From: Streptomyces asoensis
Lineage (GTDB): Bacteria; Actinomycetota; Actinomycetes; Streptomycetales; Streptomycetaceae
Reading direction: 5' to 3'
NCBI RefSeq assembly: GCF_013085465.1
Contig: NZ_CP049838.1
Coordinates: forward strand, 1,798,001-1,862,000
DNA: 64,000 nt
Shown: piece after piece, positions 52,684 through 61,069 of the stretch
Layout of the letters: each line of letters opens with the position of its first letter
Position numbering within the stretch: the first letter of the stretch is position 1
The notes under the pieces: generated by a model
Seen by the model: the letters and a program-made list of their open reading frames with translations, nothing else
Told to the model about the DNA's origin: nothing
The model's database searches: none
Position numbers and translations under genes: made by a program

Positions 52684-53361
52684 ATGCCCCTACGGTCCAC
52701 CGGCTCCGGCAAGGTGCCCGGTGATCCCGTCCACCACCCGCTGTTCGCCCGCTGTTATGCCCGGCTCGGCACGGCCGCGGAGACCCGCGGCGGTCTGGCC
52801 GCCGTACGCGACCAACTGCTCACGGGGCTGTCCGGCCGGATCATCGAGATCGGTGCGGGCAACGGACTGAACTTCGCGCACTACCCGGCCGCCGTCTCGG
52901 AGGTCGTCGCGATCGAGCCGGAACGCCACCTGCGCACGCTGGCGCTGGAGGCGGCCCTGCGCGCGGAGGTGCCGGTGGATGTCGTGCCGGCCGTGGCGGA
53001 GGCGCTGCCGGTGAAGAGCGAGGCCTCCGACGCGGCGGTGGTCTCGCTGGTGCTGTGCAGTGTGCGGGACGTCCCCCGCGCGCTCGGGGAGTTGCTGCGG
53101 GTGCTGCGGCCCGGCGGCGAGCTGAGGTTCTTCGAGCACGGCCCGGGCGGCGGTCCGGTGATGCGGTTCACCCAGCGCGCGCTGGACCGCACGGTGTGGC
53201 CGACCCTGGCCGGCGGCTGTCACCTCACCCGGGACACCCTCGACGCCCTGCGCGAGGCAGGGTTCGAACCGGGCCCGTACCGCCGGCTCTCCGTGCCGGA
53301 GAAGGGCCCGAAACTCCCCTCCTCGTACTGCGTTCTCGGTAGGGCCCGTCGCCCCTCATAG
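52684..53361 (+). CDS. Class I SAM-dependent methyltransferase
   Basis: 225 aa. Motif I RIIEIGAGNGLNFAHYP (about 56-72) binds SAM; VVAIEPERHLR is motif II, and SDAAVVSLVLCSVRDVPRALGELLRVLRPGGELRFFEHG covers motifs post-II to III of the Methyltransf_11/UbiE-like group. Substrate unknown; relatives methylate lipids or small metabolites. ATG 52684 with GGGAGG. The end overlaps the convergent toxin gene by six bases. Confidence 0.87.
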   Translation: MPLRSTGSGKVPGDPVHHPLFARCYARLGTAAETRGGLAAVRDQLLTGLSGRIIEIGAGNGLNFAHYPAAVSEVVAIEPERHLRTLALEAALRAEVPVDVVPAVAEALPVKSEASDAAVVSLVLCSVRDVPRALGELLRVLRPGGELRFFEHGPGGGPVMRFTQRALDRTVWPTLAGGCHLTRDTLDALREAGFEPGPYRRLSVPEKGPKLPSSYCVLGRARRPS

Positions 53362-53730
53362 GCTCCACCGGCGCAGTTCCCGCGCGATGTCGGACACCGA
53401 CGCGTCCCCGGTCTTGACCAGGCGGGCCAGGTCGCGGACCTGTTCGGGCGAGGTGGCGACCTTCAGACCGCTGGCGACGAGATAGGCGTACGCGACGGCG
53501 CAGGCGAACAGGGCGTTGGAGCGCTCCAGCGCGGGGACGTGGATGAGGAGCTGGAGCAGCGCGGCGGCGCGGGCCGGCGCGTCGTCGTAGACGGGGACGT
53601 CGAATATCTCGGCCTGGTGGCGCGCCACGGCCGCCACCAGTGCCCCCCAGTCGGTGACCTGGGGGTCCCCCGGGGTCTTCTGTTCGGCGAGCATGAGAAG
53701 CCAGGCGAGATCGATGCGGAGGTCGCTCAA
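53356..53730 (-). CDS. Fic/Doc-like toxin, degenerate motif
   Basis: 124 aa, compact helical protein of Doc size. The canonical Doc/Fic motif HxFxDGN(K/G)R appears degenerate: His64-VPALERSN with Asn72 present but the following Lys/Arg replaced by Ala, and Glu-Arg-Ser in place of Asp-Gly. It follows the RHH antitoxin gene by four bases. Related Streptomyces proteins are annotated as toxin components of Fic-type systems, as I remember. Start is TTG 53730 with no clear ribosome site, as expected for low toxin translation coupled to the antitoxin. Activity uncertain. Confidence 0.75.
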   Translation of the reverse strand: MSDLRIDLAWLLMLAEQKTPGDPQVTDWGALVAAVARHQAEIFDVPVYDDAPARAAALLQLLIHVPALERSNALFACAVAYAYLVASGLKVATSPEQVRDLARLVKTGDASVSDIARELRRWSL

Positions 53731-53734
53731 GGGA

Positions 53735-53977
53735 TCAGCGGCGACCTTCGCGCGTGCCGCCCTCGCGGTCGGCGCCGAACTCCTCCACGAACACGGCCTC
53801 GTACTGCTTCATGAAGTCGCTGGCGGCCTCGACGAACGTGTGGCCGACTTCACCGGCGTCCTGTCTGACCAGCTCTTCTATGTAGCGGTTGACGCTCATG
53901 CCACGGGCCGTGGCGCGCTCGCGGGCGGCGCGGGCCGTGCCCTCGTCGACGCGTACGTTCAGCTGGGTCTTCGCCAT
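53735..53977 (-). CDS. Ribbon-helix-helix antitoxin
   Basis: 80 aa. N-terminal RHH DNA-binding fold (KTQLNVRVDEGTARAARERATARGMSVNRYIEELV, about 3-38) and an acidic C-terminal helix (DFMKQYEAVFVEEFGADREGG) suited to blocking a toxin. First gene of the pair, so it should autoregulate it. ATG 53977. Confidence 0.85.
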   Translation of the reverse strand: MAKTQLNVRVDEGTARAARERATARGMSVNRYIEELVRQDAGEVGHTFVEAASDFMKQYEAVFVEEFGADREGGTREGRR

Positions 53978-54125
53978 ACCTCGACGCTAGCGCCGCATTG
54001 CTAGCAACGGCAAGGGCGGCCGGGAGGCGAAAAGGGATACCGGGTGTGCGCCGGGTCACACTACGCTCGGCCGGACAGAAACATCACCACGCGGTCGGCA
54101 CGTCCATTCGAGCGAGGAGGCAGCC

Positions 54126-54989
54126 TTGTCCACACCTGCTGCGGAGCACGCCCCCGGTCTGGCTTCGGCCGGCGGGATCGCGGCCCGCGCCCGCGGTCTG
54201 ACCAAGGCGTACGGCTCGGGCGAGACCACGGTGCTCGCCCTGGACTCGGTGGACGTGGACATCGCGCGCGGCCGCTTTACCGCCGTCATGGGGCCGTCCG
54301 GCTCCGGGAAGTCCACCCTGATGCACTGCCTCGCGGGCCTCGACACGGTGTCGGCCGGCCAGGTGTGGATCGGCGACACCGAGATCACGGGGCTGAAGGA
54401 CCGGGAACTGACCCGGCTGCGACGGGACCGGATCGGGTTCATGTTCCAGTCGTTCAACCTGATCCCGACGCTGAACGCGGCCGAGAACATCACCCTGCCC
54501 ATGGACATCGCGGGGCAGAAGCCCGACCAGAAGTGGCTGGACCAGGTGATCGACACGCTCGGCCTGCGGGACCGGCTGAAGCACCGGCCGTCGCAGCTGT
54601 CCGGCGGCCAGCAGCAGCGCGTGGCCTGCGCCCGGGCGCTCGCCTCCCGCCCCGAGCTGATCTTCGCCGACGAGCCGACCGGCAACCTGGACTCGCGCGC
54701 CGGGCTCGAGGTCCTCGCGTTCCTGCGGGAGGCCGTCGACCAGCTGGGGCAGACCGTCGTCATGGTCACCCATGACCCCGGCGCCGCCGCCCACTCCGAC
54801 CTGGTGCTCTTCCTCGCGGACGGGCGGATCGTGGACGAGATGGAGCGGCCGACGGCGGACGCGGTGCTGGAACGGATGAAGCGCTTCGACGTGATCCGCG
54901 CCCAGTCCGACGGCGAGAGCGGCGGCGCCGACATCCCGGCCACCGACGCGGACGCCACCGCCCCCGGCACCGACGCCAAGGAGAAGTGA
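54126..54989 (+). CDS. ABC transporter ATP-binding protein (MacB/LolD type)
   Basis: 287 aa. Walker A GPSGSGKST, Q-loop FMFQSFNLIPTLNA, signature LSGGQQQRVACARAL, Walker B LIFADEPTGNLDS and switch His in VTHDP. Sequence is of the MacB/LolD group that works with FtsX-like permeases in lipoprotein, peptide or drug export. The N-terminal 20 and C-terminal 30 residues are Ala/Asp-rich extensions. Start TTG 54126 with GAGGAGG at six bases. The permease begins four bases after the stop. Confidence 0.92.
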   Translation: MSTPAAEHAPGLASAGGIAARARGLTKAYGSGETTVLALDSVDVDIARGRFTAVMGPSGSGKSTLMHCLAGLDTVSAGQVWIGDTEITGLKDRELTRLRRDRIGFMFQSFNLIPTLNAAENITLPMDIAGQKPDQKWLDQVIDTLGLRDRLKHRPSQLSGGQQQRVACARALASRPELIFADEPTGNLDSRAGLEVLAFLREAVDQLGQTVVMVTHDPGAAAHSDLVLFLADGRIVDEMERPTADAVLERMKRFDVIRAQSDGESGGADIPATDADATAPGTDAKEK

Positions 54990-54993
54990 TCCG

Positions 54994-57561
54994 GTGCTGA
55001 AAGCCACCCTCAGGAGCTTCCTCGCGCACAAGGGGCGGCTGCTGCTGTCCGCGCTCGCCGTCGTCCTCTCGGTGGCGTTCGTCGCGGGCAGCCTGATCTT
55101 CTCCGACACGGTGACGCGCACCTTCGACCGGCTCTTCGCGTCCACATCGGCGGATGTGACGGTCGGGCCCAGCGACGACCTGAACGCCTCCGTGCCGACC
55201 GGCGCGGTACAGACCGTGCCCGCCTCCCTCGCCAAGGAGGTGGCCCGCGTCGACGGGGTCGCGTCGACCCACGCGGACGTGAGCGTGGAGAACATCACGG
55301 TCGTGGACGACGAGAACAAGTCCGTCGGGCCGACCACGGGCGCGCCCACCATCGCCACCGACTGGTACGTCACCGACCGCAGCCCGGTGAAGCTGACCTC
55401 CGGCCACGCCCCGCAGGGCGCGGGTGAGGCCATGCTCGACGCCGACACCGCCGACAAGAAGCACGTGAAGATCGGCGACACACTCACCGTGATGGCCCAG
55501 CCGGGCACGTTCAAGGTGAAGATCGTCGGCATCGCCACCTTCACCACCACCAACCCGGGCGCGGCCCTGGTCTTCCTCGACCCCGCGACCGCCGCCAGGC
55601 AGCTGCTCGGATCGCCGGACAAGGCCACGAGCATCTCCGTCGACGCGGCGCAGGGGGTGAGCGATTCGGCGCTCGAGCGGCGCGTCGCCGCCGCGGTCGG
55701 TACCGGGCCGTACGACGTGAAGACCGCCGACGAGCAGGCGAAGTCGTCGGCGGAGGCGCTGGGCGGGTTCCTCGACGTGATCAAGTACGTGATGCTCGGC
55801 TTCGCCGGGATCGCCGTCCTGGTCGGTGTGTTCCTGATCGTCAACACGTTCTCGATGCTGATCGCCCAGCGCACCCGTGAGCTGGGCCTGCTGCGCGCCC
55901 TGGGCGCCGACCGCCGTCAGGTGCGCCGCTCGGTGCTCACCGAGGCGGTGCTGCTCGGTCTCGTGGGCTCCACGCTCGGCCTCGCCGCCGGCATCGGCCT
56001 GGCGGCCGGGCTGATCAAGCTCATGAGCGCGTTCGGCATGAACCTCAAGACCACCGAGATGGTCGTCGGCTGGGCGACCCCGGTGGCGGCGTACGTCGTC
56101 GGCGTCGGCGTCACCTTCGTGGCGGCCTACCTCCCGGCCCGGCGCGCCGCGACCGTGTCGCCGATGGCGGCCCTCGCGGACGCGGACATCGCCGGAGTGG
56201 GGCGGCCGCTGAAGGTGCGCGCGGTGGTGGGCGCGGTCGTCGGCGCGCTGGGTGCGGCGGCGCTCGCCGGCTGTGTGAGCTCCTCGAAGACGGCGTCCGC
56301 GGCGTCCCTGCTGGGCCTGGGTGTCGTGCTCACGCTCATCGCCACCGTCATCGCGGGACCGCTGCTCGTCCGTCCGGTGATCCGCGTCCTCGGCGGTGCC
56401 TTCCCCGCGCTGTTCGGCTCGGTCGGCCGGATGAGCCAGCGCAACGCCCTGCGCAATCCGCGCCGTACCGGTGCCACGGCGGCCGCGTTGATGGTCGGCC
56501 TCGCCCTGGTGGGCGGGATGTCGGTGGCGAGCGCCTCGATGTCCAAGTCCTTCGACCAGCAGATCGACAAGACGCTGGGCGCCGACTTCGTCGTCCAGAA
56601 CGCCAACTTCACGCCGTTCTCCCAAGAGGTCACGGACGCGGTGCGCGACACCGAGGGCGTCGGACTCGTCGTACGGCAGCGGTTCGCGCCGATCGCCGTA
56701 CGGCTGCCCGACGGCAAGCGCGTCGAGACGACCGCCTCCGGTTACGACGACCGGGTCGACGACGTCGCGCACATCACGTACACCGAGGGCGACACGGCGG
56801 CCGCGCTGGCCGACGGCGCCATCGGCATGGACGTCGACTTCGCCAAGGACCACGGGGTGCGGCTGGGCAGCGTGCTCCCGGTGGAGTTCCCCGGCGACCG
56901 GACCACGTCGCTGAAGGTCGGCGCGCTCACCGACCAGGACGCCGGCGACGGGTTCGGCATGCAGGGCGGGCTGTTCCTCGGGATCGCCACCGTCGAGAAG
57001 TACGTGCCCGGCGGGCAGGACTCCGCGTTGTACGTGAACGCGGCCTCGGGCACGAGCGGCGACCAGCTGCGTCCCCGCCTGGAGAAGACGCTCGACGCGT
57101 ATCCGCAGGTACAGGCGCGTGACCAGGCCGACTACAAGAAGCTGGTGCACGACCAGATCGCCGTGCTGCTGTACCTGGTGTACGCGCTGCTCGGGCTCGC
57201 GATCGTCATCGCGGTGCTCGGTGTGGTCAACACCCTGGCGCTGTCGGTGGTGGAACGGACCCGGGAGATCGGGCTGCTGCGTGCGATCGGGCTGGGCCGG
57301 CGTCAGTTGCGCCGGATGATCCGGCTGGAATCGGTCGTGATCGCGGTGTTCGGCGCGGTGCTGGGCCTGGCGCTCGGGCTGGTGTGGGGCGTGTGCATAC
57401 AGCAGGTGCTGGAGCTTCAGGGCATGAAGGCCCTCGCCATCCCGTGGGGCACGATCGTCGCGGTCGTGGTGGGTTCCGCGGTCGTCGGTGTCGTGGCGGC
57501 GCTGCTGCCCGCCTTGCGCGCCTCCCGGATGAACGTGCTGGCCGCGATCGCGCACGAGTGA
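54994..57561 (+). CDS. FtsX-like ABC transporter permease
   Basis: 855 aa. Two FtsX modules: helix 1 near residues 14-38, a large extracytoplasmic MacB_PCD-like domain (about 40-255), three helices (about 265-400, FAGIAVLVGVFLIVNTFSMLIAQRTRELGLLRALGADR), a middle pair of helices (about 405-470), then a second soluble domain and three C-terminal helices (GLAIVIAVLGVVNTLALSVVERTREIGLLRAIG). The duplicated architecture is common in actinobacterial exporters partnered by one ATPase. Start GTG 54994. Substrate unknown. Confidence 0.92.
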   Translation: MLKATLRSFLAHKGRLLLSALAVVLSVAFVAGSLIFSDTVTRTFDRLFASTSADVTVGPSDDLNASVPTGAVQTVPASLAKEVARVDGVASTHADVSVENITVVDDENKSVGPTTGAPTIATDWYVTDRSPVKLTSGHAPQGAGEAMLDADTADKKHVKIGDTLTVMAQPGTFKVKIVGIATFTTTNPGAALVFLDPATAARQLLGSPDKATSISVDAAQGVSDSALERRVAAAVGTGPYDVKTADEQAKSSAEALGGFLDVIKYVMLGFAGIAVLVGVFLIVNTFSMLIAQRTRELGLLRALGADRRQVRRSVLTEAVLLGLVGSTLGLAAGIGLAAGLIKLMSAFGMNLKTTEMVVGWATPVAAYVVGVGVTFVAAYLPARRAATVSPMAALADADIAGVGRPLKVRAVVGAVVGALGAAALAGCVSSSKTASAASLLGLGVVLTLIATVIAGPLLVRPVIRVLGGAFPALFGSVGRMSQRNALRNPRRTGATAAALMVGLALVGGMSVASASMSKSFDQQIDKTLGADFVVQNANFTPFSQEVTDAVRDTEGVGLVVRQRFAPIAVRLPDGKRVETTASGYDDRVDDVAHITYTEGDTAAALADGAIGMDVDFAKDHGVRLGSVLPVEFPGDRTTSLKVGALTDQDAGDGFGMQGGLFLGIATVEKYVPGGQDSALYVNAASGTSGDQLRPRLEKTLDAYPQVQARDQADYKKLVHDQIAVLLYLVYALLGLAIVIAVLGVVNTLALSVVERTREIGLLRAIGLGRRQLRRMIRLESVVIAVFGAVLGLALGLVWGVCIQQVLELQGMKALAIPWGTIVAVVVGSAVVGVVAALLPALRASRMNVLAAIAHE

Positions 57562-57601
57562 CGCGAACCCGGCGCGGACTCGGATCACTTACCACTCAAG
57601 A

Positions 57602-57901
57602 GTGGCCATGTACCGGCGGCTGGCGTCGGGCCGCGAGGAGCCGGCCGAGCTCAACCTGCTCGTCCCGATGGTGACCATCACCGACGACCGCGAGGCCGGG
57701 CTCCAGCCGCTCGTCGACCACCTGCCGGACCTGACCATGGAGCAGGCGCTGGAGCTGCCCATGACCCTGGTCGGCACCCTGGACCAGATCACCGCACAGC
57801 TACGGGCGCAGCGCGAGCGGTACGGGTTCTCGTATCTGACCGTCATGGAACCGGAGATGGAGGCGTTCGCGCCGGTGATCGCCGAGCTGCGCGGCGAGTA
57901 G
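57602..57901 (+). pseudogene. C-terminal remnant of an F420-dependent LLM oxidoreductase
   Basis: The 99 codons resemble only the last third of luciferase-like F420-dependent oxidoreductases: ELNLLVPMVTITDDREAGLQPLVDHLP, then MTLVGTLDQITAQLRAQRERYGFSYLTVMEPEMEAFAPVIAEL. The normal protein is about 280-320 aa; the N-terminal barrel with the cofactor site is missing, and upstream sequence to the permease stop (40 bases) shows none of it. The GTG/ATG at 57602/57608 has no ribosome site. Most likely a truncated gene left after insertion or deletion beside the ABC operon. Confidence 0.75.
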
Positions 57902-57933
57902 CGGTCCACGACCGCCCGCCCGCCGACCATGGA

Positions 57934-57969
57934 ACGCCCGCCTGCCGTCCGCGGACCGTCGGCGGGCGT
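57934..57969. terminator. Inverted repeat after the LLM remnant
   Basis: 9-bp arms ACGCCCGCC / GGCGGGCGT (57934-57942, 57961-57969) with a further GTCCGCGGAC palindrome in the loop. Confidence 0.45.
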
Positions 57970-58023
57970 CCGCATGCTGGAAATTCGCGTTCCGTCCGGT
58001 TTCCCGCGTGGTGGGATCGATCC

Positions 58024-58449
58024 ATGAGCGATCTACGGATACGGGCCGCCGGCCCCGAGGACCTGGACACCGTGCTGGCCTTCTGGAAGACCTCCGCCGA
58101 GGGCACCAGCATCAGCGACGACCGGAGCGGGGTGGAGCGGCTGGTCGCGCGCGATCCGGGGGCGCTGATCCTGGCCGAGCGGGGCGGTGAGCTGGCCGGG
58201 ACGGTGATCGCCGGGTTCGACGGATGGCGGTGCCATCTGTACCGGCTGGCGGTGCACCCGGAGCGCCGCCGCCAGGGCATCGGATCGGCGCTGCTGGCCG
58301 CCGCGGAGGAGCGGTTCGTGCGGCTGGGCGGGCGCCGTGGGGACGCGATGGTGCTCACCCGCAACGAAACGGCACATCATGCCTGGCGCGCTGCGGGGTA
58401 CGCGCCCGAGGAGAAGTGGCGGCGCTGGGTGAAGCCGCTCAGCGACTGA
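58024..58449 (+). CDS. GNAT family N-acetyltransferase
   Basis: 141 aa. The GNAT fold with acetyl-CoA-binding motif A LYRLAVHPERRRQGIGSALLAAAEE (about 78-102; RRRQGIG pyrophosphate loop) and C-terminal RNETAHHAWRAAGYAPEEKWRRWVK. Length and ending resemble RimI/YpeA-like acetyltransferases. The acceptor may be an amine of a small molecule or a protein N-terminus. ATG 58024 lacks a strong ribosome site (GGTGGGATC upstream). A good terminator follows at once. Confidence 0.87.
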   Translation: MSDLRIRAAGPEDLDTVLAFWKTSAEGTSISDDRSGVERLVARDPGALILAERGGELAGTVIAGFDGWRCHLYRLAVHPERRRQGIGSALLAAAEERFVRLGGRRGDAMVLTRNETAHHAWRAAGYAPEEKWRRWVKPLSD

Positions 58450-58452
58450 CCG

Positions 58453-58473
58453 GAGCCCCGCAAGGGCTCTTTT
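58453..58473 (+). terminator. Rho-independent terminator after the GNAT gene
   Basis: GAGCCC-CGCAA-GGGCTC followed by TTTT, three bases after the stop. Confidence 0.85.
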
Positions 58474-58491
58474 GCCGATCCTTTACCATTG

Positions 58492-58522
58492 GGGGACTGT
58501 GCGGACGACCCGCGCAGTCCCC
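58492..58522 (+). promoter_or_regulatory. Strong hairpin at the start of the CNNM operon leader
   Basis: 13-bp stem (58492-58504 with 58510-58522, one G-U pair), 5-base loop, just after a TTTACCATT region that may be the promoter -10. About 110 further leader bases precede the start codon at 58636 and hold additional GC stems. Confidence 0.55.
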
Positions 58523-58635
58523 TGATGACTTCATGAAAGGTGTGAGCGTCCGCCCATGGGCGAGCCTCCCAGTACCCTCACGCGACATCGCGCGTCCCTC
58601 CCCGCCCTGCCCGATCATGGGACGGAGGTGACCCG

Positions 58636-59976
58636 ATGACCGAAGTCCTGCTCCTCCTGGTCGCGATCCTGCTGTCGCTCGCGTGCGGCGCCTTCGTCGC
58701 CGCCGAGTTCTCGCTGACCACGGTCGAGCGCAGCGAACTGGAACGGGCGGTGGAGCGCGGCGAGCGCGGCGCTCCCGGAGCGCTCAAGGCCGTACGGAAT
58801 CTCACCTTCCAGCTGTCCGGCGCCCAGCTCGGCATCACCGTCACCAACCTGGTGGTCGGCATGCTCTCCGAGCCGTCGATCGCCAAGCTGATCGCCGGGC
58901 CGCTGGAGTCGCTCGGCCTGTCGAGCAGCACGTCGAGCTCCGTCGCGCTGGTGCTGGGTACGGCCCTGTCGACCGTGTTCCTGATGGTCGTCGGCGAACT
59001 CGTGCCCAAGAACTGGGCGATCTCCTCCCCGCTGGCCGTCGCCAAGCGCGTGGGCAACGCGCAGCGCTGGTTCAGCGCCGCCTTCCGGCCCTTCATCACC
59101 CATCTCAACAACACCGCGAACCGCATCGTGCGCCGCTTCGGCGTGGAGCCCACCGAGGAACTCGCCGCCGCGCGCGGCCCCCAGGAGCTCGCGGCCCTGG
59201 CCCGGCACTCCGCGAAGGAGGGCGCCCTGGAGGCGGACACCGCGGAGTTGTTCGTGCGCACGCTGAACCTGGCCGATCTGACCGCGGAGAACGTGATGAC
59301 CCCGCGCGTCCAGGTCATCGCCCTCGACGCGGCGGCGACCTGCGAGGACGTGGCGAACGCGACCCGGGCGACGGGCCTGTCCCGGTTCCCGGTGTACCGC
59401 GGCAACCTCGACTCGGTGGTCGGCACCGCGCACATCAAGGACGTGCTGGCGATCCCGGCGGAGCGCCGACCGCGCGTACCCGTCTCGGAGCTCATGCGTG
59501 AGCCGCTCCTCGTGCCCGAGTCGCTCACCGTGGACCGGCTGCTGGACCGGCTGTCCGGCAAGCGGACGATGGCCGTGGTCATCGACGAGTACGGCGGCAC
59601 GGCGGGCGTGGCGACGCTGGAGGACATCGTCGAGGAGGTCGTCGGCGAGGTCCGCGACGAGCACGACCCGCACGAGACGTCCGACCTGGCCGCCGCGGGC
59701 AAGGACGACGAGGGCCGCGCGCTCTACTCGGCCGACGGCGCCGCCCGCACCGACCAGCTCGCGCGCGTGGGCCTGCACACCCCCGAGGGGCCGTACGAGA
59801 CGCTCGCCGGCCTGCTCGCCACCGAGCTGGGCCGGATACCGGCGGTCGGCGACACCGTGGAGGTCGCGGGCTGGCGCATGGACGTGGTGGACGCCTCGGG
59901 CCGACGGGCCGCGCGCGTGCTGTTGCACGCGCCGCTCGCCCCGTCCGAGGGCTTTGAACAGGAGGCCGGGAAGTGA
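58636..59976 (+). CDS. CorC/CNNM-type membrane protein with CBS domains
   Basis: 446 aa. The DUF21 (CNNM) membrane domain covers about 1-190, with ACGAFVAAEFSLTTVERSELE and GITVTNLVVGMLSEPSIA and VVGELVPKNWAIS. A pair of CBS domains follows (about 210-335; VMTPRVQVIALDA, SRFPVYRGNLDSVVGTAHIKDVL, AVVIDEYGGTAGVATLEDIVEEVVGE), then a CorC_HlyC transporter-associated domain (about 355-435). Bacterial relatives (CorB/YfjD/MpfA) export Mg2+ with nucleotide-binding CBS domains as sensor; older annotations read hemolysin. ATG 58636 follows GGAGGTGA. Confidence 0.92.
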   Translation: MTEVLLLLVAILLSLACGAFVAAEFSLTTVERSELERAVERGERGAPGALKAVRNLTFQLSGAQLGITVTNLVVGMLSEPSIAKLIAGPLESLGLSSSTSSSVALVLGTALSTVFLMVVGELVPKNWAISSPLAVAKRVGNAQRWFSAAFRPFITHLNNTANRIVRRFGVEPTEELAAARGPQELAALARHSAKEGALEADTAELFVRTLNLADLTAENVMTPRVQVIALDAAATCEDVANATRATGLSRFPVYRGNLDSVVGTAHIKDVLAIPAERRPRVPVSELMREPLLVPESLTVDRLLDRLSGKRTMAVVIDEYGGTAGVATLEDIVEEVVGEVRDEHDPHETSDLAAAGKDDEGRALYSADGAARTDQLARVGLHTPEGPYETLAGLLATELGRIPAVGDTVEVAGWRMDVVDASGRRAARVLLHAPLAPSEGFEQEAGK

Positions 59977-61004
59977 TCGCCGTCCAGTTGCTGATCGCAC
60001 TGGCGACCCTCGTCGTCAACGCGTTCTTCGTCGGCGCCGAGTTCGCGCTGATCTCCGTACGCCGCTCCCAGATCGAGCAGTACCTCGAAGGCGGCGCGAA
60101 GGGCGCGCAGGGCGACCGACGCGCCAAGAGCGTGCTGTGGGGCCTCCAGCACGTGTCCGCCCTGATGGCGGCCGCGCAGCTCGGCATCACGCTGTGCACG
60201 CTGATCCTCGGTGTGGTCGCCGAACCCGCCATCGCGCACCTGCTGGAACCGGTGTTCCACGCGGTGGGCGTGCCCGCGGGCGCGGGACACGCGGTGTCGT
60301 TCGTGATCGCGCTGGCCGTGGCGACCTATCTGCACATGCTGCTCGGCGAGATGGTGCCGAAGAACATCGCGCTCGCGGAGCCGGTGCGCAGCGCGCTGCT
60401 GCTGGGACCGCCGCTGGTCACGCTGGCCCGGGCGCTGCGCCCGGTGATCTTCGCGATCAACGCCTTCGCGAACGGCCTGCTGAAGCTGCTGCGGATCGAG
60501 ACCAAGGACGAGGTCGCCGCGGCCTTCTCGGACGCCCAGCTCGCCCAGATCGTCAAGGACGCGGGTGAGGCGGGTCTCATCGACGACCGCGCCCTGGAGC
60601 GGCTGCACGACGCCCTGGAGCTGGGCCGGCGCCCGGTGCGGGATGTCGTCCTGCCGCTGGAAGGGGTCGTCTACGCGCGCGTGGGCGTCACTCCGGAGGA
60701 ACTGGAGCGGCTGGCGGCGGAGTCCGGGTTCTCCCGGTTCCCCGTGGTGGACGAGGGGCGCCGGATCGTCGGTTACCTGCACGTGAAGGACGCGCTGGAC
60801 GCCTCGCCACGGGACACGGCGTTCCGGCTGGGCGACATGCGGCCCATCGCGCGCGTGCGGGAGGCGACACCGCTGGACGACGTCCTCACCGCGATGCGGG
60901 GCACCCGTACGCATCTGGCGGCCGTGCTCGGCTCCGACGGGCGGCTGTCCGGTCTGGTGACCATGGAGGACGTGTTGCGGGAGCTGTTCGGGCAGCGGGC
61001 GTGA
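59973..61004 (+). CDS. CorC/CNNM-type membrane protein, second paralogue
   Basis: 343 aa. Same DUF21 membrane domain (NAFFVGAEFALISVRRSQIEQ, GITLCTLILGVVAEPAIA, LLGEMVPKNIAL) and CBS pair (VVLPLEGVVYARVGV, SRFPVVDEGRRIVGYLHVKDAL, LAAVLGSDGRLSGLVTMEDVLRELFG), but no C-terminal CorC_HlyC domain. GTG 59973 overlaps the first paralogue's stop as GTGA, so the two proteins are made together and may form a heterodimer with only one regulatory C-domain. Confidence 0.92.
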   Translation: MIAVQLLIALATLVVNAFFVGAEFALISVRRSQIEQYLEGGAKGAQGDRRAKSVLWGLQHVSALMAAAQLGITLCTLILGVVAEPAIAHLLEPVFHAVGVPAGAGHAVSFVIALAVATYLHMLLGEMVPKNIALAEPVRSALLLGPPLVTLARALRPVIFAINAFANGLLKLLRIETKDEVAAAFSDAQLAQIVKDAGEAGLIDDRALERLHDALELGRRPVRDVVLPLEGVVYARVGVTPEELERLAAESGFSRFPVVDEGRRIVGYLHVKDALDASPRDTAFRLGDMRPIARVREATPLDDVLTAMRGTRTHLAAVLGSDGRLSGLVTMEDVLRELFGQRA

Positions 61005-61069
61005 GGGCGCGGAGGGACCGTAGGTGACCGACCGCCGGGTATGAGACTCGGGCTACCATCGATGTCGCC

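Noticed and set aside
54084-57588. Long minus-strand frames opposite the ABC transporter
   Set aside because: They mirror strongly coding plus-strand genes and have His/Arg/Gly-rich products without domains.
58474-58635. M-box or yybP-ykoY riboswitch before the CNNM genes
   Set aside because: Conserved core sequences of those classes, as I remember them, are not present; reported only as an unassigned structured leader.
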